Counted from the first letter of the stretch, positions 18,837 to 28,753 are shown. The stretch is 64,000 nucleotides of DNA from Sphingobacterium hotanense (GCF_008274825.1 NZ_CP030848.1:1240001-1304000), one strand, 5' to 3'. Numbers and translations are program-made. The notes: generated by a model not told the origin, from the letters alone.

Positions 18837-19601
18837 TTAGGCAAGAATCATTTTTATGCCTAATTCTTCAATAGCTTTGACCGTATCGGGCGATACTTTT
18901 GGGTCAGTAATGATGTAGTCTACGTCGATGAGTTCGCAGATCTTACCAAGACCTCTCTTTCCGAACTTTGAGCTGTCTGCTAGTATGGCTACCTTTTGCG
19001 ATGTTTGTAACATCTTTTGGTTTAGGGTAGCTTCGGGAAGATTGGAAATGGAGATCCCGAATTCCAGGTCGATACCATCTGCACCTAAGAATAGGATGCC
19101 GCAACTGATGTCTTCCAATATCCGTGTCGCATAGTGCCCAGCAACGGATGAGCTATTGGAACGGATAAGTCCACCGAGCTGTAAAACCTCGATATTTGGC
19201 TTTCCGCTAAGTTCTAAGCCTACTTTTAAAGCTGGTGTAATCACAGTTAATCCCTGAGTGGACTCTAGGTTCTTTGCTAATGCGAAGACCGTAGTGCCAG
19301 ATCCAATCATAATGGAGTCGTTGTTTTTAATCAGTCGTAAAGCGGCAATTGCGATGCGTTGTTTTTCGTCACTATTAATAGTTTCTTTGATTAATATAGG
19401 ACGGTCAATTGCATAAGGGTTACTGCTGGAGGCACCTCCCTTAATGCGGAACAACAAGTTTTTGTCTTCTAAAAGCTTTAGGTCTTTTCGGATAGTTACG
19501 CTGGAAACTTTCATTGTTTCACATAGCCAGTCAATCGTAATCTTTCCTTTTTCTTTTAAGCTCTTTAGAATGAATTCGTGTCTATCTGTTATATTCCTCA
19601 T
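18837..19601 (-). CDS. DeoR/GlpR family transcriptional regulator
   Basis: The 254-residue protein has the family's N-terminal winged helix-turn-helix (ITIDWLCETMKVSSVTIRKD, with the typical VTIRKDLKLLE recognition helix). The C-terminal sugar-phosphate-sensing domain has SIMIGSGTTVFALAKNL and ILFLGADGID. Family members usually repress sugar or polyol catabolic genes and are relieved by a phosphorylated intermediate. It is divergent from the transporter gene at 19752 and upstream of susC, the expected place for a local regulator. The candidate operators at 18612-18631 and 18743-18762 would be its first targets to test. Confidence 0.92.
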   Translation of the reverse strand: MRNITDRHEFILKSLKEKGKITIDWLCETMKVSSVTIRKDLKLLEDKNLLFRIKGGASSSNPYAIDRPILIKETINSDEKQRIAIAALRLIKNNDSIMIGSGTTVFALAKNLESTQGLTVITPALKVGLELSGKPNIEVLQLGGLIRSNSSSVAGHYATRILEDISCGILFLGADGIDLEFGISISNLPEATLNQKMLQTSQKVAILADSSKFGKRGLGKICELIDVDYIITDPKVSPDTVKAIEELGIKMILA

Positions 19602-19704
19602 AATTCATTGTGTCAGTTAATAAGTTTAACAAATATAAACGACTTTTCCTATTTGTGGCTTTCTTTTTTTTATTTAAAAATGTTTTATTTCTAATCTTTT
19701 TTTC

Positions 19705-19712
19705 TACATTTG
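19705..19712 (+). promoter_or_regulatory. Bacteroidota -7 promoter box for the transporter operon
   Basis: TACATTTG matches TAnnTTTG and lies 39 bp upstream of the ATG at 19752. The region upstream is T-rich without a clear -33 TTTG. Confidence 0.5.
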
Positions 19713-19751
19713 ACTTGTTAGATTTAGATTCAGCAATAACCAAAACACCTT

Positions 19752-21020
19752 ATGTCAAAATTTATACTGCCGATTCCAGCTCATAAACGTCGTTGGTTCA
19801 TTATATTCGTCATTTTTCTGGCAATCGTTTTTAACTACTATGATCGTCAGATAGTTTCGATATTGAAACCGATGCTGAAAGAGGAGTTCGATTTAGGAGA
19901 TGATGGTTATGCGTTGGTGTTGAATGTCTTTACGGTATTCTACGCGCTGATGTATCCGGTATCCGGATGGTTGGTTGATAAGTTTGGCGAGCGCAAGGTA
20001 ATGCTTGGTGGTATTCTGGGCTGGTCGATTGCTTGTTTGGGCGGTGGCTTCTCACGGACTTTCGGCTCTTTCTTATTTTTTAGAGGAATGTTAGGAGCGG
20101 CAGAGCCAACTAACTTTCCAGCACAGCTTAAGGTAGTGACGGTTTGGTTTTCTGGAAAGCTTCGCGCTACGGCAAATAGTTTATGCGTGGCAGGTAGTTC
20201 TATTGGGGCAATCATTGCTCCGCCGTTGGTGGCATGGTTAGCCATGCGATATAATTTTCATACGGTTTTTATCGTTGCAGGGGTAGTGGGATTGATCATT
20301 GCGCTGCTTTGGTTTTTAATCTATACGGAGCCACCTGCAGAGATCAGAGCGGAGGCTACAGGTGAGCAAGCTGATCAGAAAGAAGAAACAGCTTTCACTT
20401 GGGGACAGCTGTGGAGCAGAAAGACCTTATGGGGTATTTTGCTTATTCGCTTTGTCAGCGATCCGGTATGGTATTTCTGTTTATTCTGGTTGCCGGGCTA
20501 TTTGCAGGAGGAGAGCGGATTGACATTGGCACAGATTGGAATGTTCGGCTGGATACCGTTCTTAGTAGCAGATATCGGCGCGATTGGTACTTCAGCATGG
20601 TCTGATAAGATGGTTAGAAATGGTAAAGAGCCTTTGCTTGCCCGTAAGATCATGTTGAGCAGTATTGCCATATTGGCGCCCTTGTGTTGTCTAACGACCT
20701 ATGTAACGAGTCCCTACCTGACGATCTTTATCTTTGCATTGGTAGCAGTAGCATGTTTAAGCTGGTTGTTTACTATCAGTGTTGTGATCGCGGAGGCTTT
20801 CCCGGTGAAGAACGTGGCTTCGGTATTGGGTATTGCAGGTGGATTTGGCGCATTAGGCGCAGTGTTGTTCAACTATTTTGTGGGTCAGATGATGGGTTCA
20901 TTGGGTGCAGGAACCATCTTTATTGCAATGGCCTTTATGCATCCGATTGCTGTTTTGATTTTGTGGACTATGGTTAAGAAAGAGAAGCCGGACGAGAATC
21001 AAGCAGTTATAGAAGCGTAA
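19752..21020 (+). CDS. MFS transporter, anion:cation symporter type
   Basis: The 422-residue, 12-segment membrane protein has the family loop GWLVDKFGERKVMLGG (loop 2-3) and the N-terminal FNYYDRQIVSILKPMLKEEF segment of the hexuronate/organic anion:cation symporter branch. Related proteins import sugar acids such as galacturonate or glucarate with protons. It opens the plus-strand operon, with the FAD oxidoreductase 32 bp downstream, and is divergent from the DeoR gene. A second transporter of a different family appears at 23593, so the locus probably imports two compounds, or the same one by two routes. Confidence 0.88.
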   Translation: MSKFILPIPAHKRRWFIIFVIFLAIVFNYYDRQIVSILKPMLKEEFDLGDDGYALVLNVFTVFYALMYPVSGWLVDKFGERKVMLGGILGWSIACLGGGFSRTFGSFLFFRGMLGAAEPTNFPAQLKVVTVWFSGKLRATANSLCVAGSSIGAIIAPPLVAWLAMRYNFHTVFIVAGVVGLIIALLWFLIYTEPPAEIRAEATGEQADQKEETAFTWGQLWSRKTLWGILLIRFVSDPVWYFCLFWLPGYLQEESGLTLAQIGMFGWIPFLVADIGAIGTSAWSDKMVRNGKEPLLARKIMLSSIAILAPLCCLTTYVTSPYLTIFIFALVAVACLSWLFTISVVIAEAFPVKNVASVLGIAGGFGALGAVLFNYFVGQMMGSLGAGTIFIAMAFMHPIAVLILWTMVKKEKPDENQAVIEA

Positions 21021-21052
21021 TTAAAAGATTTAAAATATTATAATAATTCGAC

Positions 21053-22447
21053 ATGGGAGAAGTAAAGACTATTCTTGAGCCCGCGAGAGAGACGCCGGTT
21101 CGTATGGATGTGGATGTATTGGTTGTTGGCGGCGGACCTGCAGGTATTATTGCAGCGCAAGCGGCAGCATCTGATGGTTTGAAGGTTGCATTGATCGATA
21201 ACCGTAGTTTTGTGGGGGGTAATATGACGATTGGCTTGCCTATTCTTGGCTTCCTTGGTCAAAAAGGAAATCAGATTATTAAGGGTCTGCCACAGAAGTT
21301 TATCGACAGATTGAAAGAGGTTGATGCTGCTTCGGAGCACCGCCCATGTCCTTTACATATGAGTTTAACCTTAGTTGAACCAGAAGCTGTAAAGAATGTT
21401 GGTTTGAAGGTATTAGAGGAAGCTGGTGTTAAAGTATTGCTATATGTATTCTCTGCTGGAGTAGTGATGGAAGGTGATGAGCTTAAAGGTGTAATCATCG
21501 AGAGCAAATCAGGAAGAGAAGTAATATTGGCTAAAACCGTTATTGACTGTACCGGTGATGCGGATGTTGCTTATAAAGCAGGGGTAGAGTGCGAGCAAGG
21601 AAATGAAGTTGGAGGCGCACAGCCACCAACCTTGATGTTCTGTATGGCTAATGTGGATACCGACAAGTTGCGTATGTCTATTGCCGAAGAACCTAGAACC
21701 TACTTAACGGATTTCATTCCTGCAGAATACTTCGGACAGAATCACCAATTCATCGTCGTAGGTCTTCGCAGTGTGATGGAGAAAGCCCGTCAGGCAGGAT
21801 ACCACTTACCAGTTGAGCGTACGATCCTAATTACAGGTTTGCGCGAAGGCGAAGTATGGGTCAATATGTCGCGTATCAACGGTGTAGATGGTACAAATCC
21901 GGAAAGCTTAACCTTCGGTGAAATTGAGGGACGTAAGCAGGTGGAAGAGATCCAACGCTATTTGCAAGAATATGTTCCTGGATTTGAGAACTCGCATTTC
22001 ACTAAAATGGCGCCTTTCTTAGGTATTCGTGAAACCCGCCGTATCGTAGGAAACTACGTGATGACAGCAGATGATATCTTAGGTTGCCGTAGATTTGATG
22101 ATGCGGTAGCTGTAGCGAGTTACCCATTAGATATTCACCATCCAGAAGGTGGCGGATGTACATTGACATGGTGTGGGGATAGCTACGATATTCCATACAG
22201 ATCATTGGTTCCGCAAAAAGTGAAGAACTTATTAGTTGCTGGTCGTTCGATTTCGACAACACATGAGGCAATGTCTGCAATTCGCGTAATGGCACCATGT
22301 ATGGCCATGGGTGAGGCGGCAGGTCGCGCAGCGAAATTAGCTGTTCGTAAGGGTGTATCACCGTCGGCAGTAGATGTGGCAGAATTACGCGCAGAACTTA
22401 TCAACTCAGGTGCTTACTTGGGCGAAGAAACTGCAGCTAACGCATAA
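21053..22447 (+). CDS. FAD-dependent oxidoreductase (FAD_oxidored / Pfam12831 type)
   Basis: The 464-residue cytoplasmic protein has an N-terminal FAD dinucleotide motif VLVVGGGPAGIIAAQAAA. The family features are KTVIDCTGDADVAYKAGVE, GIRETRRIVGNYVMTADDIL and a C-terminal FAD contact NLLVAGRSISTTHEAMSAIR. Members are common in Bacteroidota polysaccharide loci, and their reactions are mostly unknown. Here it could oxidise a polyol or sugar between uptake and phosphorylation, which is inference from context. The EEP-fold gene follows 15 bp downstream. Confidence 0.88.
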   Translation: MGEVKTILEPARETPVRMDVDVLVVGGGPAGIIAAQAAASDGLKVALIDNRSFVGGNMTIGLPILGFLGQKGNQIIKGLPQKFIDRLKEVDAASEHRPCPLHMSLTLVEPEAVKNVGLKVLEEAGVKVLLYVFSAGVVMEGDELKGVIIESKSGREVILAKTVIDCTGDADVAYKAGVECEQGNEVGGAQPPTLMFCMANVDTDKLRMSIAEEPRTYLTDFIPAEYFGQNHQFIVVGLRSVMEKARQAGYHLPVERTILITGLREGEVWVNMSRINGVDGTNPESLTFGEIEGRKQVEEIQRYLQEYVPGFENSHFTKMAPFLGIRETRRIVGNYVMTADDILGCRRFDDAVAVASYPLDIHHPEGGGCTLTWCGDSYDIPYRSLVPQKVKNLLVAGRSISTTHEAMSAIRVMAPCMAMGEAAGRAAKLAVRKGVSPSAVDVAELRAELINSGAYLGEETAANA

Positions 22448-22462
22448 CAAACACAAAATCCT

Positions 22463-23392
22463 ATGAATGATTTTAATAACTCTTCAAGGAGAAACTTTAT
22501 AAAACAGGCGGGCCTTTTAGCGGGTCTGCCTTTTCTTGACACGAAACAAGCTCTTGCTTTGGATTCGCGAAAAGCAGATACTGGCTTCCGGGTTCTTTCA
22601 TGTAATATCCGTGTGGATCTTCCGGAAGATAATGCGAAAGGGCAGGGCTGGCAACATCGACGTGAAGCCTGTATCCAGGTAATCAAAAAGCAGCAAGCCG
22701 ACTTGATTGGCTTTCAGGAAGTTCTTAGAAATCAGTTCTTGGACTTAAAGAATGAACTGAAAGACTACTTTGCTTTTGGATTTGATGGCCCGGAGATGGA
22801 TAAGTTCAAAGAAGGCTATCATGGAATTGCGAAGAATCCTATTCTTTTTTCAAAGAAGCGCTTTGAATTGATCACGGCGGGGGGCTATTGGTTGTCCGAA
22901 ACTCCACTAATCGCAGGAAGTATCTCCTGGGGAAGCGCCAGAGCGAGAAACTGCAGTTGGGTTCGACTGCTCGATAAAAAGACGAACAAAGAAATCCGAC
23001 TGATCAACTTGCATCTGGATCACGTAAGTAATGAAGCAAAGCTTGCTCAGATTAAACTGGTACTTGAGGAGGCAGCGCAATATCAAGACGATTTTCCGCA
23101 GATTATTACCGGAGATTTCAACAATGGATATGGCGCGGGCTTGTATCCGGAGATCATTAATGCTGGTTGGAAAGATAGCTATGTATTGAGCAACGGCGAT
23201 GCAAAGCCGGAAGGCACTACGAATGCGTTCCGTCCGGATGATGCAGAACGAAATGCGAAAGCAAAGAAGATTGATTTCATCTTCATTAAAGGTCCGTTGA
23301 ATGCTTCAAAGTCGGTTATCATAAAAGATCGCTGGAAGAATATCGTGCCTAGTGACCATTGGTTTTTGTCAGCAGACATTAATTATATCTAA
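22463..23392 (+). CDS. Exported endonuclease/exonuclease/phosphatase (EEP) fold hydrolase
   Basis: The 309-residue protein starts MNDFNNSSRRNFIKQAGLLAGL, a Tat-type signal (RRNFIK). It contains the metal-dependent EEP catalytic residues: a glutamate in IGFQEVL, LHLDHVS, GDFNNG and the terminal SDHW. The superfamily cleaves phosphodiester or phosphomonoester bonds in nucleic acids, sphingomyelin or inositol phosphates. The Tat export and the neighbours point to a small-molecule or polymer phosphodiester outside the cytoplasm and argue against a DNA substrate. It is the last gene before a terminator. Confidence 0.88.
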   Translation: MNDFNNSSRRNFIKQAGLLAGLPFLDTKQALALDSRKADTGFRVLSCNIRVDLPEDNAKGQGWQHRREACIQVIKKQQADLIGFQEVLRNQFLDLKNELKDYFAFGFDGPEMDKFKEGYHGIAKNPILFSKKRFELITAGGYWLSETPLIAGSISWGSARARNCSWVRLLDKKTNKEIRLINLHLDHVSNEAKLAQIKLVLEEAAQYQDDFPQIITGDFNNGYGAGLYPEIINAGWKDSYVLSNGDAKPEGTTNAFRPDDAERNAKAKKIDFIFIKGPLNASKSVIIKDRWKNIVPSDHWFLSADINYI

Positions 23393-23463
23393 TCCTGAGT
23401 CGAGGTTGATGTAGAACCTGAATGAGTAGCTTTTATTTTGTAAACTACTTGAATTGAATAAAC

Positions 23464-23501
23464 GGAAAAGCGTCCTTAATAGCTCTCTTTTCCTTTTTTT
23501 T
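23464..23501 (+). terminator. Intrinsic terminator after the EEP gene
   Basis: GGAAAAG pairs with CTTTTCC around a 16-nt loop, followed by eight T. It separates the 19752-23392 transcript from the polyol permease operon starting at 23593. Confidence 0.55.
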
Positions 23502-23592
23502 GGGTCTAATGACTTTTAAAATATTTTATTTTGTTAATTTTTATTTATTTTAGATAGCATATTTACATCAACCAATTACAACACTAAACCCA

Positions 23593-24825
23593 ATGGCACA
23601 AGACAATTTAATGAACAGGCTAGGGATTCCTAGCAATTTAAAATGGGGGTACTTAGGTATTCTGATTTTTATGATGGGGGACGGCGTAGAGCAGGGATGG
23701 CTGAGCCCTTATCTGATTGAACATGGCATGTCCATCGAACAATCCTCTTTACTGTTTACCGTATATGGAATTACAATCGCAATATCTTCCTGGTTTTCGG
23801 GGGTATTAGCAGAAAGCTACGGACCTAGAAAAGCTATGGCGATGGGACTTCTTCTCTACATCATCGGAACCATCGGTTTTGTGGGTATGGGAATGGCGAA
23901 ATTGGATTACACATCCATGTTGTTTTTCTATGCCATAAGAGGTTTTGGATATCCTTTATTCGCGTATTCCTTCATGGTTTGGATAACGTATAAAGCCCCG
24001 CAAGATATCCTAGGTAGAGCAGTGGGATGGTTTTGGTTTGTATTTACAGGAGGATTAAACGTACTGGGAGCCTATTATTCTAGCTGGGCACTGGAACGCT
24101 GGGGGTATGAAAATACCTTGTGGAGCTCAATTTTATGGGTATTGGTAGGGGCGTTCTTTGCATTGGTTTTAAACCGTGATAAGTTCGAAACGAAAGCCTC
24201 CAAAGGTTCCAAGATGCAAGAACTGAGCAACGGATTAACGATCGTTAAGAAAGAACCAAAGGTATTGATCGGCGGAATAGTGCGTGTCATCAACACGACG
24301 GCACAGTTCGCATTTCCAGTTTTCCTTCCGATGTATATGGCCGAACACGGCTTCGACACGAAAGAATGGTTGCAGATCTGGGGAACCATCTTTACCAGTA
24401 ACATCATCTTCAATCTAATCTTCGGATTTGTGGGAGACCGTTTAGGATGGCAGAATACGATCATGTGGTTTGGTGGCGTTGGATGCGCAATCACGACCGT
24501 ATTGTTTTATTATTCGCCAGTTTGGTTTGGCGGCAGTTATTGGGCAGTAATGGCCGCTGGTATAGCCTGGGGGGCATTGCTTGCGGGATATGTTCCATTA
24601 TCAGCACTTGTTCCTTCGCTTGTCAAAGAAGATAAAGGAGCTGCAATGGCTATCCTCAACCTAGGAGCAGGACTACCGGTATTTGTCGGACCAGCAATCG
24701 TAGGTTTATTAATCAGCACCATTGGAAGTGCGGGGGTAATCTGGGTATTGGCAGGACTTTATTTAGTCAGCGCCGTGTTAACCAAGTTTATCACCATTCC
24801 AAAAGGAGTAGAATCACACAATTAA
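23593..24825 (+). CDS. Polyol permease family MFS transporter (RbtT/DalT-like)
   Basis: The 410-residue 12-segment membrane protein aligns by eye with Klebsiella ribitol and D-arabinitol transporters. FYAIRGFGYPLFAYSFMV corresponds to their YGIRGLAYPLFLYSF, and VRVINTTAQFAFPVFLPM followed by EWLQIWGTIF corresponds to their VRIINTL...EWLQVW. These proteins import pentitols by proton symport. This is the best single clue to the chemistry of the locus: a free polyol or a close relative enters the cytoplasm. It heads a tightly packed operon through to 30238. Confidence 0.9.
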   Translation: MAQDNLMNRLGIPSNLKWGYLGILIFMMGDGVEQGWLSPYLIEHGMSIEQSSLLFTVYGITIAISSWFSGVLAESYGPRKAMAMGLLLYIIGTIGFVGMGMAKLDYTSMLFFYAIRGFGYPLFAYSFMVWITYKAPQDILGRAVGWFWFVFTGGLNVLGAYYSSWALERWGYENTLWSSILWVLVGAFFALVLNRDKFETKASKGSKMQELSNGLTIVKKEPKVLIGGIVRVINTTAQFAFPVFLPMYMAEHGFDTKEWLQIWGTIFTSNIIFNLIFGFVGDRLGWQNTIMWFGGVGCAITTVLFYYSPVWFGGSYWAVMAAGIAWGALLAGYVPLSALVPSLVKEDKGAAMAILNLGAGLPVFVGPAIVGLLISTIGSAGVIWVLAGLYLVSAVLTKFITIPKGVESHN

Positions 24826-24857
24826 CAACAAATAGTTTAGCATAGTATAGAATAATT

Positions 24858-25868
24858 ATGAAAGTATTACTTACAGCGCCTTACGAGAATGAGAAAGCTT
24901 TGAAAGAGTTGGAAGGCCTTTTTGATGAAATTGTTTACCGTTCATGGAAACCTCATGGACGCGCATATAATCCTGAAGAGTTAAATGCATTGATTCAGGA
25001 AACGGGAGTTGATGCCTTGATCTCGGAGCACGATGAGATTACTGCTGACGTTCTGCGTGCGAATCCGGAATTGAAATTCGTTGGAATTTGCCGTGGTACA
25101 CCGTCCAATATTGATTTAGCAGTTGCTACAGAATTGGGCATCCCCGTATTTAACACGCCGGCGAGAAATGCGCAAGCGGTTGCCGAGATGTTTATTGCTA
25201 ATGTAATCACCTTGATGCGCAATACCATCCCAGGAATCAACTGGTTAGAAGGAAAGAACTGGGGCGAAGGAGCCCATACATCATACTTGCAGTTTAAGGG
25301 CAATGAATTGGCTGGTAAGCGCGTTGGTATGGTAGGCTTCGGAGCAGTAGGACAGCACATTGCTCGTATGCTTGTCAATTTCCCATGTGAAATCTATTAC
25401 TTTGATCCATATTATACCGATGAAAATACCGAATTCAAAAAGGTTGAATTGGATGAGTTATTTGCAGCGTGTGATGTTATTGGTATCCACTTGCCGGTGA
25501 CTAATGAGACCAAAGGTATGATCGACAAGAAATACCTTTCATTGATGAAATCGGATGCTATCTTCGTTAATACCGCACGTGCTACAGTTGTTAATCGCGA
25601 AGATTTACTGGACATCATCGAGAATGGTAAAATCAGAGGAGCTGTGTTGGATGTATTCTACAATGAACCACCTGATGAGATCGACTATAAGATGATCTTG
25701 AACAAAAACGTGTTGGCAACGCCACATATCGCGGGAGCTACACACGAGGTGGAAGATCACCACGCATTTATTATGAACAATAACCTGCGTGAGTTCTTCA
25801 TCAACGGCAACAAGTCGATAAAACAACTGGTTAACAAAGCAGTTTTAGATAAAACAACGATTCAATAA
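24858..25868 (+). CDS. D-isomer-specific 2-hydroxyacid dehydrogenase
   Basis: The 336-residue cytoplasmic protein has the NAD-binding loop VGMVGFGAVGQHIARML at about 154-170. It has the catalytic triad of the family: arginine in FVNTARATVVNREDLL, glutamate in DVFYNEPP and histidine in TPHIAGAT. It resembles phosphoglycerate dehydrogenase-like enzymes but lacks an ACT domain. It sits 2 bp before the first FGGY kinase, so it probably interconverts a 2-hydroxy acid and a 2-keto acid in the same pathway. The substrate is unknown. Confidence 0.9.
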   Translation: MKVLLTAPYENEKALKELEGLFDEIVYRSWKPHGRAYNPEELNALIQETGVDALISEHDEITADVLRANPELKFVGICRGTPSNIDLAVATELGIPVFNTPARNAQAVAEMFIANVITLMRNTIPGINWLEGKNWGEGAHTSYLQFKGNELAGKRVGMVGFGAVGQHIARMLVNFPCEIYYFDPYYTDENTEFKKVELDELFAACDVIGIHLPVTNETKGMIDKKYLSLMKSDAIFVNTARATVVNREDLLDIIENGKIRGAVLDVFYNEPPDEIDYKMILNKNVLATPHIAGATHEVEDHHAFIMNNNLREFFINGNKSIKQLVNKAVLDKTTIQ

Positions 25869-25870
25869 TC

Positions 25871-27319
25871 ATGGCACAAAAAGAAGCCTATTTAATAGTA
25901 GATATTGGTACGGGTAATGCTCGTGTTGGAGTAGCAACTCCTACCGGGGAGATCTTGAGTATCAAGCGCGAGAATGTTCATTACGAGTCCGATACGAACT
26001 ACGAGGAATCCATTTTCTTTAATCCAAATGAGCTTTGGGACCAGATCTTGCATCTTGCTCAAGATGCACTGACTGAGGTAGGCGAGGTTAAGATTAATGC
26101 CATTACAGCAACTAGCCAACGTGAAGGAATTGTTGTTATTGACGCTGAGGGAAATTCTCTTCTGGGAATGCCAAATATCGATCATAGAGGACGTAAATGG
26201 GAAAAAGACCTCACCGATAAAGACACGGTTTACAACCTATCAGGACGTTATCCGACGTCGCTCTTCTCCGCTTTTAAATTAGTTGGTGTAAGGGAAGTCT
26301 ATCCGGATCTATTCGACAAAATAGCTTGTGTGATGAGCATTAGCGACTGGATTCAATATAAGTTTTCTGGCGTTACGTGCTACGAGCATTCTCAAGCATC
26401 AGAAACTTTGCTTTACGATGTAGAGAAAAAACAATGGAGTAACATCTTGCTGGATTTGTTTCATCTTCCAGCGAACATATTGCCACAATTGAAAAATGCT
26501 ACCTCTGTTCTTGGAACTATCCTTCCAGAGGTGGCAAATACCTTAAGCATTAGCGCGGAGGCAGCAGTAGTTGTCGGGGGAGGAGATACGCAATTGGCAA
26601 TTCGCAGTATGGATCCGTCTGCAAACGACGTAGTCATTGTATCAGGGACGACGACACCAATCATCAAGATTGTAGATACCTATGAGAAAGATGCGGATCA
26701 ACGGACTTGGACAAGCCGTCACATCGACGAGCATAACTTCATCCTCGAAGCGAACGCCGGTGTAACTGGGTTGAACTATCAGCGCTTGAAAGAAATCTTC
26801 TATCCAAATGAAGGTTATGATGTTATTGAACGTGAATTAGAGGATGCAACCTACTCGCAATGTGTTGCCTCGTTAGGATCACTGATTGCCGATGAGGAAG
26901 AGCCTTTGACCAAAGGAGGCTTTATCTTCAATGCACCGGTATCACATCAATTAACGCGTGGCAGTTTTGTATTCGCTATTCTTTGGGATATTGCATGCAG
27001 TATCTACGAAAACTACAAGTTCTTATGCGCTGTTTCGCCGCATAACGAATCCTATATCTGGGCATGTGGCGGCGGAGTAGAAAGCCGTAAGCTACGTCAG
27101 TTTATCGCCAATCTCTTTGGCAAGAGCATCAAAATACGCGACACATTCCGCCAGGCTTCTGTGCTCGGAGGAGTATTCGTATGTAATGACGCGTTGCATG
27201 TTCCGAACATCAGCCCTGAGCTGTTAGAAGAAATCCATCCGCAAGACCATGAAGAATTCGAGCAATTGTATTTGGAGTGGAAAAATGCGCGTAAAACCTT
27301 TAAACAAGTAGGAGCATAG
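25871..27319 (+). CDS. FGGY-family carbohydrate kinase (LsrK-like branch)
   Basis: The 482-residue kinase has the phosphate-1 motif YLIVDIGTGNARVGVA, SQREGIVVIDAEGN, and the C-terminal ADENOSINE-type motif WACGGGVESRKLRQFIANLF. Segments such as MSISDWIQYKFSG and VVVGGGDTQLA read like the autoinducer-2 kinase LsrK, but no Lsr transporter or LsrF/LsrG is present. A role in AI-2 processing is therefore not supported, and an unknown keto-sugar or polyol substrate is more likely. The stop codon abuts the start of the next kinase. Confidence 0.9.
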   Translation: MAQKEAYLIVDIGTGNARVGVATPTGEILSIKRENVHYESDTNYEESIFFNPNELWDQILHLAQDALTEVGEVKINAITATSQREGIVVIDAEGNSLLGMPNIDHRGRKWEKDLTDKDTVYNLSGRYPTSLFSAFKLVGVREVYPDLFDKIACVMSISDWIQYKFSGVTCYEHSQASETLLYDVEKKQWSNILLDLFHLPANILPQLKNATSVLGTILPEVANTLSISAEAAVVVGGGDTQLAIRSMDPSANDVVIVSGTTTPIIKIVDTYEKDADQRTWTSRHIDEHNFILEANAGVTGLNYQRLKEIFYPNEGYDVIERELEDATYSQCVASLGSLIADEEEPLTKGGFIFNAPVSHQLTRGSFVFAILWDIACSIYENYKFLCAVSPHNESYIWACGGGVESRKLRQFIANLFGKSIKIRDTFRQASVLGGVFVCNDALHVPNISPELLEEIHPQDHEEFEQLYLEWKNARKTFKQVGA

Positions 27320-28753
27320 ATGGACAAATATTTCTTCGGAGTAGACGTCGGAACGCAGGGAGCAAGAATTATATTGGTAGATCAACAGGGAAAGCTGATT
27401 GCTTCTGATGCGCGCAAGTTCAATTTAGACGACAGATTCAGAGAGGAGCAATCTCCAGATCTATGGTGGCAAGATTGCCAGGAAATGATGGCTGATCTGA
27501 TCAGTGCATTACCTGGGCATATTAATAAATCCGATATCCTTGCGCTGTCTGTTACTTCGACTTCAGGGACAGTAATACCACTAGATAAGGACTTAAAGCC
27601 ATTGCATGATGCAATCATGTACAGCGATCCGCGTTCAGTAGAGCAGGGTAAGCGATGCAAGGAAATCGCCAGCAAATATGTGAAGGATGGCTATACCGGT
27701 TTTAATGCTTCATCGGGTATCTCTAAGATGCTTTGGTTTATTGAAACATATCCTGAGAAGGCTGAGCAAATAAGCCTTTGGGTCCATGCCTCTGATTATA
27801 TAGTTGGCAAGTTTAGCGGCAATTACCATACGACCGATTATACCAATGTATTAAAATCAGCCTATGACCTTGAAAAGTTGGAATGGCCCGCATTTGTTAC
27901 CCAAGAGATCGGCTTAAAGCCGAGCTGGCTTCAGGAAGTAGTCCCTTCAGGAACCGTCGTTGGTAAACTGGATGCTGACTTAGCAGCTACTTGGGGAATT
28001 CCGCGGATTGATGTTGTGGTTGGGATGACGGATGGATGTGCTACACAAATGGCATCCGGCGCTGTAAGGCCAGGGACATGGAATACGACCATAGGAACCA
28101 CATTGGTAATCAAGGGCGTAACGAAGACTAACGTGGTCGATCCGTTAGGAAGACTATATAGTCATCGTCACCCGGAAGGATATTGGATGCCAGGAGGGGC
28201 CAGCAATACCGGCGCTGATTGGATATCCTTGGATTTCGCAGAAAATCTGCAAGAATTAAACGACGAAGCTGAAAAACTAATCCCTACCGGACTTCTTGCC
28301 TGGCCTTTAAAACAAGAGGGGGAAAGATATCCTATTATGGCGCCTCAAGCAAGAGCTTTCTTCCCTGAAAACGCGAGCAGAGCAGCACTCTTTACCTCTG
28401 GATTAGAGGGGGTCGCTTTTATCGAGCGCCTAGCTTATGAGATTATCGAAGATCTCTCTGGAGAAAAGGTAGAGGCGGTTTATTCGGCCGGTGGAGGCAG
28501 TAACTCCGATGTATGGTTAAAGATTAGAGCCTCGGTGATGAATGTGCCGATATTCAAGTGCAAAGAAGCAAGCGGTGCATTCGGGGCAGCTATCATGGCA
28601 GCATCGAATACCTATTACACTTCCTTAATCGAAGCGGCTTCTGCCATGACTCAAATTGAGAAAGTAGTACAGCCCGATACAACTTTGCAAGCAGCTTATG
28701 AAGAGCAGTATCAAGCATTTAAACAGAAACTTAGCGATTTAAATTATTTATAG
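27320..28753 (+). CDS. FGGY-family carbohydrate kinase (pentulose kinase-like)
   Basis: This second FGGY kinase has 477 residues, with phosphate-1 motif FFGVDVGTQGARIILVD, SVTSTSGTVIPLD, the substrate-binding DPRSVEQ, the GTTLVIKG ATP-binding loop and SAGGGSNSDVWLKI near the end. The TSTSGT motif is typical of ribulokinase or xylulokinase-like members. It starts at the base after the previous stop and ends at the base before the next ATG, so translation is coupled. Two kinases of different branches suggest either two substrates or two steps. Confidence 0.9.
   Translation: MDKYFFGVDVGTQGARIILVDQQGKLIASDARKFNLDDRFREEQSPDLWWQDCQEMMADLISALPGHINKSDILALSVTSTSGTVIPLDKDLKPLHDAIMYSDPRSVEQGKRCKEIASKYVKDGYTGFNASSGISKMLWFIETYPEKAEQISLWVHASDYIVGKFSGNYHTTDYTNVLKSAYDLEKLEWPAFVTQEIGLKPSWLQEVVPSGTVVGKLDADLAATWGIPRIDVVVGMTDGCATQMASGAVRPGTWNTTIGTTLVIKGVTKTNVVDPLGRLYSHRHPEGYWMPGGASNTGADWISLDFAENLQELNDEAEKLIPTGLLAWPLKQEGERYPIMAPQARAFFPENASRAALFTSGLEGVAFIERLAYEIIEDLSGEKVEAVYSAGGGSNSDVWLKIRASVMNVPIFKCKEASGAFGAAIMAASNTYYTSLIEAASAMTQIEKVVQPDTTLQAAYEEQYQAFKQKLSDLNYL

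Noticed and set aside
25871..27319. Assigning lsrK (autoinducer-2 kinase)
   Set aside because: Motifs are LsrK-like, but no LsrABCD, LsrB, LsrF, LsrG or LsrR genes are present and the neighbourhood points to polyol metabolism.
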